Positions 36,201 through 44,176 of a stretch of 64,000 bases of DNA are shown here, piece after piece. The position numbers and the translations under genes are program-made. The notes below the pieces were generated by a model. It ran no database searches, had not been told where the DNA came from, and worked only from the letters and a program-made list of their open reading frames with translations. The stretch covers positions 177,754 to 241,753 of IMG/VR virus record IMGVR_UViG_3300030098_004828; one strand, given 5' to 3'. The DNA comes from a virus. The stretch's first letter is position 1. The number at the start of each line of letters is the position of its first letter.

Positions 36201-39163
36201 CCACGCAAAGAGATACACTTCTTGCATTAATGGATAAAATATATAAAAGACAAAGACAAAAAGTAATTGATGCTGTAATCTTAAGAAACTCAGAAATAAA
36301 AAAAGCTGCATCTAAATTAGAAAAATTAAGCGGGGGAAAAGTTGATTATAGTTTTATGTTAAGTTATGATCCTGAAGGTAACTTTACAGGTAGATATGTT
36401 AAAGAAGTAGGACGTACATATTATGATAAACTAACCAAACTTAGAGAACAATTAACTGATATAGATGGTGTTTGGAAAGAGTATGTATATAATGCAGATA
36501 CATCTTGGTATGGTACAAAAGAAGGTCAAGAAGCTTTAAAACGTAATAAAGAGATACATGCTGCTAGGCAAAAGTTGCGTGAGTTTATGCAACCTGAAAG
36601 AGTTATAGATGGTGTTCCACAAGATGGTTTAAATCATAAATATACTGCAGAGTTTAAAGAAGCTAGAGCAAAGTATCAAATTTTCAAACCTTATAAAGGA
36701 GGTAAAGGTGGAAGATGGGTTAAAGCAGATGGTATATCTAAAGAAGAATACCAACAGTTTTTATTAAAGTATTATGATACTGTAGATTATAGTAGAGCTA
36801 TATATGATCAGCAAGGAAATTTTACAGGAATGGTTCAACCAGATAGTGATTATTTTCCAAAAAGAGAGTTTACAGAAATAAGAACTGATTCTACAATAGA
36901 TGGTAAAAGTATAAAGGATGAAAAGTATGTAAAGCTTATGGAAACTGATCCTGCTGCTATGACAGAATTAGAAAAAGCACAAAAAGAATTTTATGAAATG
37001 TATATAAAACATTTTGAAAATGACTTATTACAGAAACTTCCTCCATCAGTTATGGATCAAATGATTGGAAGAGTGCCTACAATTAAAGATAATTTATATA
37101 ATGATCTTAAAAAGAAAGGACCATTTTTTGTTAGGTTATGGGCAAAAATGACAAGAAGTATTAAGAACTTTTGGCAAACAACCTCAATTGCTAGAAAAGT
37201 TACTACAGATGAAAATGGTAATATAATAAATACTCTTCCTATTTATTATGTTGGTAAACCAAGAACAGAAAAAGAATTAGCTGATATTGAAGATGCAATA
37301 AATAAACTTGATGCTGAATATAAAGCGCTTGATGATCCTAAACCAAAAGATGAAGATGCCTATAGAACTAAAAGAGGTGAGCTTATAGAAAAAAGAATGT
37401 CTTTACAAACAAGACCTACTGTAAATGAACTTCAAATGGATATAGCAGACAGCCTTATGAGATTTAGTATGATGGCTGAAAACTATGAGATCATGGGTCA
37501 GATTGAAGATACTTTACATGCAATGCTTAAAGTTATTAAGCAAAGACAATATACTCCAGCTAGTGGTGAAAAATTAAGATCTATGGTTGGTGGTGTTATG
37601 AAAACTGTTGGTAGAAGAGCAACTGATGATTTAGAAGATCCTTTAATTGTTCAAAGAGCTAAGAAGTTTATGAAAATGGTTTATTATGATAATGATAAAA
37701 CAACCAAAGATATGTTTGATAAATTATCAGATGCATTAATAAGTTATACATCTTTAACTTATGTAGGTTTTAATCCATTTGGTAACTTTAATAACTATAT
37801 GGTTGGTAGAATGTCTAATTTTATAGAGACTGCTGGTGGTATGTATTATGATAGAAGAGCTGCTGGAAGAGCTATTATGGAGTTTAATAAAAGAGCAATA
37901 CCAGATTTTATAAGATCTGTAGGTCATAGAACTTATTTAACTGAAAAATTAGGTATGGCTGCTGGACAATATGAAGACTATATACCTCAAAGTAAATATG
38001 AAGCAATGGTTGATTTCTTTAGAATGATGGATGCTAAAGCTGATATACGTGAAACAATAGGAAACAAAGGTAAAGATGGTGGTTGGGAAAGATTTAAAGG
38101 ATGGGGTTATATGATACAGGATGCTGCAGAATATAATGTACAAACTAAAGTAGGTATGTCAATCCTTATGACAATAAGAGCTGTAAAGCTTGATGAAAAT
38201 GGTGACATTGCAGAAGATATGTCTTTATATGATGCTCTTGATAATGATCCTCAAACTGGAGAAGTAAAATTAAAAGATGGTTTTACTCATATTCAAGAGT
38301 ATAGAAATGGTAAATTAAGAACTAGAAAAAATAAAGAAGGAAAAGAAGTTGCTAGATTAAAGGAGTGGAATAATGATACTAGATATGATATTAGAAATAA
38401 TATACGTGAAGTAAATAAACAAATACACGGTAACTATGCATATGAAGATAGAACTATAATGCAAACTATGGCTTTAGGTAGATTGGCAATGCAGTTTCAT
38501 AAATGGGTTGCTCCAACTATTAAAGCTAGGTTTAGACCAGAATATTATGATGAAAACTTAGGATGGGTTGAAGGTAGATATTTAACAGGATGGAGTTTTA
38601 TGAAATATGCTGTTACTAATTTAAGAGAAGGACGTAATGTGCTTAGAAATTGGAAAGCACAACAAGGTGCAAAAGGTGAATATAAAGTAAGAAATTTAAA
38701 AAGAAATATAGGAGATATAACTGTAGTATTAGCTTCAATATTCTTAAAGATAATTTTAACAGCTATGCTTAAAGGCGGAGATGCAGATGATGATGAGTCA
38801 GCATTACAAAGAAAATTAGAAAATGTTTTACTCTATCAATTAGATAGACAGAAACAAGAATTCATGATGTTCTGGCCTATATTAGGAGCTGAAGAATTAT
38901 TTAAATTAAGTAAGTCCCCTTTCTCTTCATTAAGAACATTAGAAGAATTAGCTGAAGCTGGAGGTGTTACATTTAGTACTATAACTTTAGGTTTAACAAA
39001 ATCTAAAGAAGATTTTTTAGCAGATAAAAGAGTTGTATATCAAAGAGGAAGTAGAACAGGACAATGGAAAATAAACAAAAATTGGATGGATGCTGTTCCA
39101 CTATTATATGCTTTTGAAAAATGGAAAAAGTATATGGATCAACAAGATTTTCATGTTAAATAA
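33209..39163 (+). CDS. Giant virion-type protein with degenerate zincin and PD-(D/E)XK nuclease-like domain
   Basis: The frame can begin at a TTG (33203), but the ATG at 33209 (MKCYNRNSGEYQELYKKYG) is the natural start, giving 1984 residues. The N-terminus resembles the opening of other phage giant proteins (xSxEYQxLxxKYG ... IPTIQDV). A zincin-like segment reads EEVLHPFV (H251) with NELLTQALSRH near residue 300, but it lacks a canonical HExxH. A PD-(D/E)XK-type nuclease site follows: GTIDLL (D641), VDLK (D655, K657) and HGAQVNVYG (Q702). Residues about 760-1000 look coiled coil. The last 250 residues include a hydrophobic helix (ITVVLASIFLKIILTAML) and a basic C-terminus. It lies 16 bases after the polymerase giant. 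It may be co-injected and degrade or process nucleic acid; this is not proven. Confidence 0.75.
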   Translation: MKCYNRNSGEYQELYKKYGSYLKTDMLIDEYQAVHKTDIIPTIQDVAQLQKTKRTQFSLKKKELSKAIIANLRNKGYIRKRNGQWWIVSNKQYGYNDYDFDPATFRRNAEAIKAYLRLWNIPKEFLILEFGTRKKYRGYDNNHPSLRAAEIIQWGRIEFDKDALTLEDTLPEMRSKNTTHINMLLEHLKKVFPQIGMDIVSVAEAKEYYESLPASQQMVPFSQIKSYIYDGRAKIIKGRVTAETAVEEVLHPFVNALMIENPALTKALLKEAEENFPVLAQEIIEAYSDKRGFTNRDRQNELLTQALSRHFNEEFEGKPTRGWREKILELLQWLAKHVSDIWKYVSGNELVLTAGMINEKTSMSDLARLLNTKDLQFKLDERAIKNDGKIQFKLSKRLQDILDRRFANATDAQNKTKEKLFHQGKVSKEEIDILSATGVNPVDGTKTPLTILDKGKDNKQHVYRNIATGDIGTSVTSLINGEFVQEYPVGPNETLDDVLNTYGLKMEELMLANRMTEQELKQAFKKGKNKIGRIQIPRGNEFAINREIGEDFDNIMNGLAEGLPWNEIKEDMTFERVPEALAEKFYNQVLDLLYNEVTSTPNWFSRGAIVVPQVVVSNIINTGELNSKGQPIHRFVAGTIDLLVINEDGSVFPVDLKTSWTSISDPAYNKGYPVGPGSILYDPSKSQSEQRKLSKKQRHGAQVNVYGRLLENSGYDVRGKQTNADLRAITFHFQVKLDKNNEKLVDYNYDGSKNHVPGHFDDIAEKIAPYQVDKKRQKQVQSESVDQYLEEEDNSKQLAEEEIIASDTYQAIFEVMDQFQQHLISRRKAVDRLRESVKLMGTKAQEIEKIDFAISAITLAMRDAKVDVLYTELLRDAIKQLDSFLEYIDPARGNATHPEFISKVVNFQRTLEGFQGLTKLTKNEGLTNEQLKLKDTLQTKLTEIADGGDSKINLAIDDYVRTLVRNESSRDFDDQDLDLLMRRGQDIGMAIYYTGDMATQRDTLLALMDKIYKRQRQKVIDAVILRNSEIKKAASKLEKLSGGKVDYSFMLSYDPEGNFTGRYVKEVGRTYYDKLTKLREQLTDIDGVWKEYVYNADTSWYGTKEGQEALKRNKEIHAARQKLREFMQPERVIDGVPQDGLNHKYTAEFKEARAKYQIFKPYKGGKGGRWVKADGISKEEYQQFLLKYYDTVDYSRAIYDQQGNFTGMVQPDSDYFPKREFTEIRTDSTIDGKSIKDEKYVKLMETDPAAMTELEKAQKEFYEMYIKHFENDLLQKLPPSVMDQMIGRVPTIKDNLYNDLKKKGPFFVRLWAKMTRSIKNFWQTTSIARKVTTDENGNIINTLPIYYVGKPRTEKELADIEDAINKLDAEYKALDDPKPKDEDAYRTKRGELIEKRMSLQTRPTVNELQMDIADSLMRFSMMAENYEIMGQIEDTLHAMLKVIKQRQYTPASGEKLRSMVGGVMKTVGRRATDDLEDPLIVQRAKKFMKMVYYDNDKTTKDMFDKLSDALISYTSLTYVGFNPFGNFNNYMVGRMSNFIETAGGMYYDRRAAGRAIMEFNKRAIPDFIRSVGHRTYLTEKLGMAAGQYEDYIPQSKYEAMVDFFRMMDAKADIRETIGNKGKDGGWERFKGWGYMIQDAAEYNVQTKVGMSILMTIRAVKLDENGDIAEDMSLYDALDNDPQTGEVKLKDGFTHIQEYRNGKLRTRKNKEGKEVARLKEWNNDTRYDIRNNIREVNKQIHGNYAYEDRTIMQTMALGRLAMQFHKWVAPTIKARFRPEYYDENLGWVEGRYLTGWSFMKYAVTNLREGRNVLRNWKAQQGAKGEYKVRNLKRNIGDITVVLASIFLKIILTAMLKGGDADDDESALQRKLENVLLYQLDRQKQEFMMFWPILGAEELFKLSKSPFSSLRTLEELAEAGGVTFSTITLGLTKSKEDFLADKRVVYQRGSRTGQWKINKNWMDAVPLLYAFEKWKKYMDQQDFHVK

Positions 39164-39289
39164 TTTAACATAAGCTTAACATAAAACTTACAGATAATTA
39201 ACAAGAGTTTACTATCTTATTTATATGAAGATAGATGTAACTCCTATAATATATATACTGATGATGATATCAGTTTTTACATTAGGGAT

Positions 39290-39460
39290 ATGCCTGTAAA
39301 CAAAAAAATTCTTAAAATAACTAAAGAAGAGTATGATAGACTTAGTAAAGAATATTCATACATTTTAGATTTATATATGTCAGATAATACATATTATGTT
39401 ATTGGAACTTTTGAGGATCTTAAGAGTGTGGGTCTTGATCCTGGCGTTCCTTTTGTTTAA
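39290..39460 (+). CDS. Small hypothetical protein (56 aa)
   Basis: An ATG-started frame beginning MPVNKKILKITKEEYDRL and ending in a TAA just before a strong hairpin. It is acidic/basic mixed with aromatic residues (YSYILDLYM, YYVIG) and looks globular. The frame is open further upstream without an ATG, so a non-ATG start cannot be excluded. It fills most of the 392-base gap between the giant ORF and the reductase; the rest (39164-39289) shows only A/T-rich DNA with a duplicated TTAACATAA. I do not recognise a family. Confidence 0.5.
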   Translation: MPVNKKILKITKEEYDRLSKEYSYILDLYMSDNTYYVIGTFEDLKSVGLDPGVPFV

Positions 39461-39481
39461 AAGGGCAATGCCTGCAGCCAC

Positions 39482-39522
39482 TACCGCAACAATACCCCCT
39501 TTTACGGTGGTATGATGCGGTA
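39482..39522. terminator. Hairpin between convergent genes
   Basis: TACCGCA (39482-39488) pairs with TGCGGTA (39516-39522). An inner ATACC (39492-39496) can pair with GGTAT (39509-39513), giving an extended hairpin. It lies between the plus-strand 39290 gene and the end of the minus-strand reductase, and is followed on the plus strand by a pyrimidine run with CTTTTT. Termination of plus-strand transcription is likely; the T-run is not immediate, so efficiency is uncertain. Confidence 0.55.
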
Positions 39523-39555
39523 AAGACTACCTTTCCTTTTTCATAATAGAATAGT

Positions 39556-41415
39556 TTATTTGACTTCACAAGCACCCCCAGCACACGCTAGCTCCCCAGT
39601 TAGATTAGTTTCATCATCTTGTTCAATAACCTTAGACAGATCAATGTCCATTAATGATTTAACCATTTGATCATATTGTCCTACATATATATCTTCAAAC
39701 GGAGCTTGGGTATATGTACCACCATCATATGGAAGTACAGCTAGACCATTATAATGATCTCTGTTTTCCCACATCCAGTCACCAGCTAAATCCCAGTCTT
39801 CATCTTTTAAACTAATTGTAGCAGAAACATTATGAGTATTAGATCCAGATCTATGTCCAGTTTTCACCCATTCAGTTGCTACTTTCTTTACTCTTTCTAA
39901 TAGTTGGAAAGCAGATTCAGTTCTTAAGATAGAGCCTTCCGGGGCCTTTTGGGGTATACTTATAACTGCTGTATCATGACCACGGAAGACACAATCTTCT
40001 ACTAAATCAGGATGATTCTTAGCAAGATATCCATATATAGCTTCATTCTTTCCTACACGTATTCTTCTAATGTAGTAATCATTATGCCATGCATGAATAC
40101 CGGAACTAGTCCCTAATGTTAATGATGTTGTACCAGCAGGTTTTACTGTTGTTGTTCTAGCAGCTCTTCTGATACCAATTAATTTAGCAACACGTGCATT
40201 TTCTTTCTTTACTACTTTAGCAGCAGCTTCCATATCATAACCAAGTATTCTACCAGATCCTATACCAGTCATAGATACACCAATTAATGCATCTTTTTCT
40301 GTAGTCTCTTGCCATACTGGTCTGAGATAGTGGAAGTTAGTATATCCTGCTTGAAGTGTTCCTATAAATGCAGCAGCCTTAACTCTTAACTCTAAGTCTT
40401 CTTGAGATTCAATGTTACTTACATTAACTTCACAAAGATTACAAAATTGAAAAGGACGTAAAGCAATCTCACAACAAGGATTGGTTCCCCAATCTTTATC
40501 ATTGTTAAAGTAAATACCAGGTTCACCAGCTTTACTTAACTCAACTCTCTTCCATAGATCCATAAAGAAAGACTTAGTTATCTTATGTCTCATAAGCACT
40601 GCAGAGTTATTAGCTCTACCACGTTGTGGATTTAGTTCCCACCAAGCACCAGCTTTACAAGCAATCATTTCATTATCATCAGCACTAAATAAACTAATAA
40701 GAGCAGCACGCCTAATACCTCCAGCTAATACAGCATCAGCTATATGACAAACTATATCATGTACTTCTAAAGTACTAAGTTGATCACCATCTTCTTTACT
40801 ATCTAATATACCAGTAACTTTTAATATACATTCTTTTAATGGCTGTGGACCAGGGGCTTTACCACCAGAAGTTACTAGTCTAGCGCCTTTTGGTCTAATG
40901 TCTGAATAGTCAAATACTATACGTGAACTCTTACCGTTTAAATAAGACTTCATTAGAATCTTAATAGCATCTGCCCAACCTTCAATAGAGTCACCAATTA
41001 AATAACGTCTTGTTCTTTTTGGATATGGTTTATTTATTAATGAAAGTTTATCAACGTGATGTCTTTGTACAGAGTAACCAACACCTGTTCCTCCAAGTAA
41101 TAAGAACATAGTCTCAGCAAAAGCATCTATATGATCTATAGGAAGGTATGCACAGTTATATATTCTGTTAGGACTAATCTCAATTGGTTTACCACCAAAC
41201 TGCATAGACCTCATAGAGGGCAAAACCTTTTTATCAAATACATATTCATATACACCTTTTATATCATCCTTAAGTTTAGGATATGATTTAATATGCATAT
41301 TCATATTTCTAGTGACCAGTTCTTTCCAGGTCTCTCTTCTTTTTAATTCTGGATTATACCGTGCATATTTCATATGGACAGTAATATCACTTAGGATCTT
41401 GTTATTCAATTCCAT
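39556..41415 (-). CDS. nrdJ: Adenosylcobalamin-dependent (class II) ribonucleotide reductase
   Basis: This 619-residue enzyme reduces ribonucleotides to deoxyribonucleotides with a B12-derived radical, supplying dNTPs for phage replication. Family landmarks: NCAY (C88) and C325 align with the active-site disulfide pair C119/C419 of the Lactobacillus leichmannii monomeric reductase. NPCCEI gives N312, C314 (thiyl radical cysteine) and E316, and the C314-to-C325 spacing of 11 matches that enzyme. The C-terminus CAGGACEVK carries the CxxxxC shuttle pair (C611, C616). The phosphate-binding VKPAGTTSL segment is also present. The length is slightly shorter than the 739-residue model enzyme. It stands alone on the minus strand between two plus-strand blocks, with its own leader of about 170 bases shared with the divergent 41586 gene. 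The host must provide or import cobalamin. Confidence 0.95.
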   Translation of the reverse strand: MELNNKILSDITVHMKYARYNPELKRRETWKELVTRNMNMHIKSYPKLKDDIKGVYEYVFDKKVLPSMRSMQFGGKPIEISPNRIYNCAYLPIDHIDAFAETMFLLLGGTGVGYSVQRHHVDKLSLINKPYPKRTRRYLIGDSIEGWADAIKILMKSYLNGKSSRIVFDYSDIRPKGARLVTSGGKAPGPQPLKECILKVTGILDSKEDGDQLSTLEVHDIVCHIADAVLAGGIRRAALISLFSADDNEMIACKAGAWWELNPQRGRANNSAVLMRHKITKSFFMDLWKRVELSKAGEPGIYFNNDKDWGTNPCCEIALRPFQFCNLCEVNVSNIESQEDLELRVKAAAFIGTLQAGYTNFHYLRPVWQETTEKDALIGVSMTGIGSGRILGYDMEAAAKVVKKENARVAKLIGIRRAARTTTVKPAGTTSLTLGTSSGIHAWHNDYYIRRIRVGKNEAIYGYLAKNHPDLVEDCVFRGHDTAVISIPQKAPEGSILRTESAFQLLERVKKVATEWVKTGHRSGSNTHNVSATISLKDEDWDLAGDWMWENRDHYNGLAVLPYDGGTYTQAPFEDIYVGQYDQMVKSLMDIDLSKVIEQDDETNLTGELACAGGACEVK

Positions 41416-41535
41416 GCTTTTGTTATTTAATAGTTAATAAAATGATAATACCTATGAGAAGTAGGTAATAATAATATAGTTAATTTTCCAGAAATAATCT
41501 GTGTGTTTTCCATTTTTAGTTGTTAAAGTTTTTTT

Positions 41536-41545
41536 GTATATTATA
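41536..41545 (+). promoter_or_regulatory. Candidate promoter element GTATATTATA (copy 2) in a divergent intergenic region
   Basis: It lies in the 170-base gap between nrdJ (minus) and the 41586 gene (plus). A T-run precedes the core, and GTATATAC (a perfect palindrome) follows within a few bases, so the element is nearly symmetrical and could serve both directions. The core is 41 bases from the 41586 start. On the nrdJ side a small hairpin, TACCTA (41449-41454) with TAGGTA (41462-41467), sits about 35-50 bases before its ATG. Function is inferred. Confidence 0.45.
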
Positions 41546-41585
41546 GTATATACTTTAGTATGCTAATATAATAAAAAATTTTAAT

Positions 41586-41933
41586 ATGGGAATAAATAAA
41601 ACAAATGTACCTGGATCTTTTGAGAAACAGGTTATTGCTACTGACAAAACTACTAAAGCAGTTAGAAGAGGTCTGGGTGATTATGGTGCCAAGTTTGTTG
41701 GTGATGATGCTGTACATGTAGGTAAATGGTATGCTATTCAAGGTCTTCAATCAGCCGTTCTGGATGTTTCAGATTGTGAATTTAATGGTGTGGCTGGAAA
41801 TTTAACTTCTGGTGATCAAGTAGATGTTAGTGCAGGAGATATAAAAATACCTGATGGTTGTACTATATTTCTTAATGCTAATAAACTATCATTAGTAACC
41901 GGAGGACACGCAATCTTTTATAGAAGACCTTAA
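41586..41933 (+). CDS. Small beta-rich decoration-type protein
   Basis: A 115-residue protein with alternating hydrophobic and polar residues typical of an all-beta fold. It ends IPDGCTIFLNANKLSLVTGG then AIFYRRP, resembling the C-terminal halves of the small proteins at 44666 and 49861 (a loop with a turn, then an aromatic F-F/Y strand). It is the first gene after a candidate promoter, one base before the LamG-like gene. A head-decoration or fibre-associated protein is likely; no close family is identified. Confidence 0.6.
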   Translation: MGINKTNVPGSFEKQVIATDKTTKAVRRGLGDYGAKFVGDDAVHVGKWYAIQGLQSAVLDVSDCEFNGVAGNLTSGDQVDVSAGDIKIPDGCTIFLNANKLSLVTGGHAIFYRRP

Positions 41934-41934
41934 T

Positions 41935-42855
41935 ATGCTTAATTTAGTTAATAGTCTTGGTATACAATCTGATGGTAGAATACAATATGATCCTGCCCAA
42001 ATTGCTACACATGATAAAGATGCTAGTTTGACACTTACAGGATGGTTTGATTTTAATGATGGATCTACAATTTTTGAAGACACAGGAGGAACAGATGCTG
42101 CAGAAGATGGTGATAATATAGCACGAATAAATAATAAAGCTTATGATGGATTAGGAGCAAGTTCAGCATCAATAAATGAATTTGCATCTCAAGGAACTGC
42201 TGGTGCAAGACCTGTATGGACTGCCCCTAGTGGTCTTAATGCTGGTTATGCAACATTTGCTGATGATGTTTTAGAATCTAGTGTACTACAAGGAAATGCA
42301 TCTACTGGCAGAATGGGTGGTGTTAATTTTAATCCTCAAGGGTTTACATTTATGGCAGTTGTAAAAGGTAATCCAACAGGTATAACCGGACCTGCTGAAC
42401 CTATATTCACATTTACTGACCGAACTAGATCTGATTCAGGACTTGAGTATGGAGCATCTGCACTTGGAAATGATATTGTATTTAATTTTAATACTAAAAT
42501 GAATACACCTTTTTCAACTAGTACCGTTAGACCTAATACTGATGTAACATGTATTACATTAACAGGTGGTACATCAACTAGTCCAACTAATAGTTTAAAG
42601 TGGTATATAGATGGTGATCTAGAAAACACTGATACAACAAATTACTCTGCATTTGGACGTGATTTAACTCAGAATGATCCTTCTGTTGGCTTTAATATAG
42701 GATGGTGTTTTAGTCTTAATAGGTCTGTTACTAAAGGTTGGAATGGAAGAATTTATGAAATTGTTATGTATGATAAGTGTTTAAGTGATTATCAACGGCA
42801 TCAATTACATAGATATGTAGGAACAAAGTATGATATTAGTATGACAATATCTTAA
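41935..42855 (+). CDS. LamG/concanavalin-like tail or fibre protein
   Basis: A 306-residue protein. The GWFDFNDGST opening, the GFTFMAVVKG strand and the C-terminal block GRIYEIVMYDKCLSDYQRHQ followed by VGTKYDI match the Laminin_G_3 (concanavalin-like jelly roll) domain common in phage and Bacteroidetes surface proteins. Such domains bind glycans, so a receptor-binding or virion decoration role is plausible. It has no signal peptide, consistent with a virion component. It directly follows the 41586 gene. Confidence 0.75.
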   Translation: MLNLVNSLGIQSDGRIQYDPAQIATHDKDASLTLTGWFDFNDGSTIFEDTGGTDAAEDGDNIARINNKAYDGLGASSASINEFASQGTAGARPVWTAPSGLNAGYATFADDVLESSVLQGNASTGRMGGVNFNPQGFTFMAVVKGNPTGITGPAEPIFTFTDRTRSDSGLEYGASALGNDIVFNFNTKMNTPFSTSTVRPNTDVTCITLTGGTSTSPTNSLKWYIDGDLENTDTTNYSAFGRDLTQNDPSVGFNIGWCFSLNRSVTKGWNGRIYEIVMYDKCLSDYQRHQLHRYVGTKYDISMTIS

Positions 42856-42862
42856 AATATTT

Positions 42863-42872
42863 GTATATTATA
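42863..42872 (+). promoter_or_regulatory. GTATATTATA element (copy 3)
   Basis: An exact copy of the decamer, preceded by ATTT, in the 19-base gap between two genes. It ends only two bases before the ATG at 42875. If it is a promoter the transcript would be leaderless, or would serve the following genes; otherwise it may act as a leader element. This short spacing is the main argument against a simple promoter reading. Confidence 0.35.
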
Positions 42873-42874
42873 TT

Positions 42875-43183
42875 ATGGAGTACTACATCTTTACAGTTAT
42901 AATTACAGCACTAACAGTATTGTTTAGTACAGAGGCATGGAGGTATTATAAATCTAAATTAGATATTAACTACAATAAAGAATCTATGGCAGCTAAAAAA
43001 GAAAGAGAGTATACAAATAGTCTTGTAGAAAGAGTATGTAAGCTTGAAGATCTTTTGGGAGAAAGCTCTGCAGAAAAAGATTTTTTAAGAGAGAAAGTAT
43101 TAGCATTAACAGAAGAGGTAGCAGGTTTAAGAGAAAGAGTTAAGTTTCTTGAAGCTGAAAATGAACGTTTAAAATTATTATAG
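42875..43183 (+). CDS. Membrane-anchored coiled-coil protein (i-spanin-like architecture)
   Basis: A 102-residue protein. Residues about 4-22 (YIFTVIITALTVLFSTEAW) form one transmembrane helix, followed by a charged heptad-rich coiled coil (LVERVCKLEDLLGE, then LREKVLALTEEVAGLRERV). One N-terminal anchor plus a coiled coil is the layout of inner-membrane spanins and of some phage membrane scaffolds, but no sequence family is recognised. It starts a chain of five closely packed genes, three of which have an N-terminal membrane or export segment. Confidence 0.6.
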   Translation: MEYYIFTVIITALTVLFSTEAWRYYKSKLDINYNKESMAAKKEREYTNSLVERVCKLEDLLGESSAEKDFLREKVLALTEEVAGLRERVKFLEAENERLKLL

Positions 43184-43187
43184 TAAT

Positions 43188-43427
43188 ATGAATAACGAAA
43201 TAGAAAAATACAATCAGAAAGAAAGAGCTGTTGCTAAAGCAACAAAAAATAATATGTTATTAAAAGCTGCTTTAATATTACAAAGCGAAAACAGTGAGTT
43301 AAAAGTTCAAAATGAATTACTTCAAACTAAAGTTAATAGAGGAAATTTAATTGCCGATGCTAGAAAAGTTAGCAATGTTAAAGCAAATCAAAGGAAAACA
43401 CCCACACGTTATGGTGGATCAAGATAA
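43188..43427 (+). CDS. Small basic coiled-coil protein
   Basis: A 79-residue protein with a central heptad pattern (LKAALILQSENSELKVQNEL) and a basic tail ending RKTPTRYGGSR. No membrane segment. It sits four bases after one membrane-anchored coiled-coil gene and five before another, so it may join them in a hetero-oligomer; this is inference from context. Confidence 0.55.
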   Translation: MNNEIEKYNQKERAVAKATKNNMLLKAALILQSENSELKVQNELLQTKVNRGNLIADARKVSNVKANQRKTPTRYGGSR

Positions 43428-43432
43428 TTATT

Positions 43433-43717
43433 ATGGCAAAAGAATTAAATGAAGACACAGGTTTTAAGGTAAGTATAAAAACACTTATAGGAATAGGGGT
43501 TGCAATGGCTACAGTTATTGGTATGTGGTTTGCACTTCAAGCAGACATTGAAGAAGCTAAAATGCTTCCAGAACCACCAGCACCAGATGTAACAAGAATG
43601 GAGTTTGATATGAAGGATAAAAATATACGTCTCACTATTGAGAATACTCAAGATGATGTGACAGAAATTAAAGAAGATTTAAGACGTATAGAAGACAAAA
43701 TTGATGATTTAAAATGA
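43433..43717 (+). CDS. Membrane-anchored coiled-coil protein
   Basis: A 94-residue protein with one transmembrane helix at about residues 16-34 (LIGIGVAMATVIGMWFALQ), a Pro-rich hinge (MLPEPPAPD) and a C-terminal coiled coil (VTEIKEDLRRIEDKIDDLK). The layout recalls XhlA-like or spanin-like phage lysis accessories, but the order (membrane first, coil last) and sequence do not allow a firm assignment. Its stop overlaps the next start by four bases (ATGA), indicating translational coupling. Confidence 0.6.
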   Translation: MAKELNEDTGFKVSIKTLIGIGVAMATVIGMWFALQADIEEAKMLPEPPAPDVTRMEFDMKDKNIRLTIENTQDDVTEIKEDLRRIEDKIDDLK

Positions 43718-44037
43718 AAAACCTAACATATATATTTTTACTATTTGCAGCTACAGTTAGTGCTCAAATAGAAGTTGTTCAATATAATGCGGGATGGAAT
43801 TCTAGCAATGATGTTGAATGGGTAGAAGAACTTACAGATTGTGAAATAAATTATATTGATATAGCTGCTAAGCCAAAACAGCAAGCAAAAAATAAAATAG
43901 AAGTAGTTCCTACTATCATAATATTTGATGAAGGTGAGGAAATAGAAAGATTTCAAGCAGATATATCTTTTAGCATAAAAGCAACAAGAGAAGAAATACA
44001 AGAAATAATAGATGAATTAATTGTAAATAAATTTTAA
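43714..44037 (+). CDS. Exported thioredoxin-fold protein lacking the CxxC pair
   Basis: A 107-residue protein. A signal peptide is visible (YIFLLFAATVSAQ), with cleavage likely after VSA. The mature part follows the thioredoxin plan: a VVQYNAGWN strand and turn where the active site would be, a DCEINYIDI strand, then VVPTIIIFDEGEEIERF with the conserved cis-proline (VPT). The WCxxC motif is absent: GWNSSND stands in its place, with one cysteine further on. It is therefore unlikely to be a disulfide oxidoreductase and may act as a periplasmic binding or adaptor module. It is coupled to the upstream membrane gene. Confidence 0.65.
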   Translation: MKNLTYIFLLFAATVSAQIEVVQYNAGWNSSNDVEWVEELTDCEINYIDIAAKPKQQAKNKIEVVPTIIIFDEGEEIERFQADISFSIKATREEIQEIIDELIVNKF

Positions 44038-44038
44038 A

Positions 44039-44134
44039 ATGAGAAAATTTTTATGTAAATTATTGTATATAGTTAGTTTTAAAACTGTATGTTGGCACAT
44101 CTGTAAAGAAGATAAGTGCTGTAAAGAAAAATAA
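44039..44134 (+). CDS. Cys-rich microprotein (31 aa)
   Basis: An ATG frame one base after the preceding gene. It begins MRKFLCKLLYIVSFK and ends with a CWHIC then DKCCKEK cluster (six cysteines in 31 residues). The N-terminal half is hydrophobic and basic. It is short, and no family is known to me. The tight placement and high cysteine content make it more than a random frame, but it may be spurious. Confidence 0.35.
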   Translation: MRKFLCKLLYIVSFKTVCWHICKEDKCCKEK

Positions 44135-44176
44135 CCACAAGTTATAACTAGTTAATAAATTTAAAAAAAGAATAAT

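Noticed and set aside
39225-39299. 25-codon plus-strand frame starting MKIDVTPIIYILMMISV
   Set aside because: Although hydrophobic, it overlaps the longer 39290 frame, has no supporting motif and could arise by chance in A/T-rich DNA.
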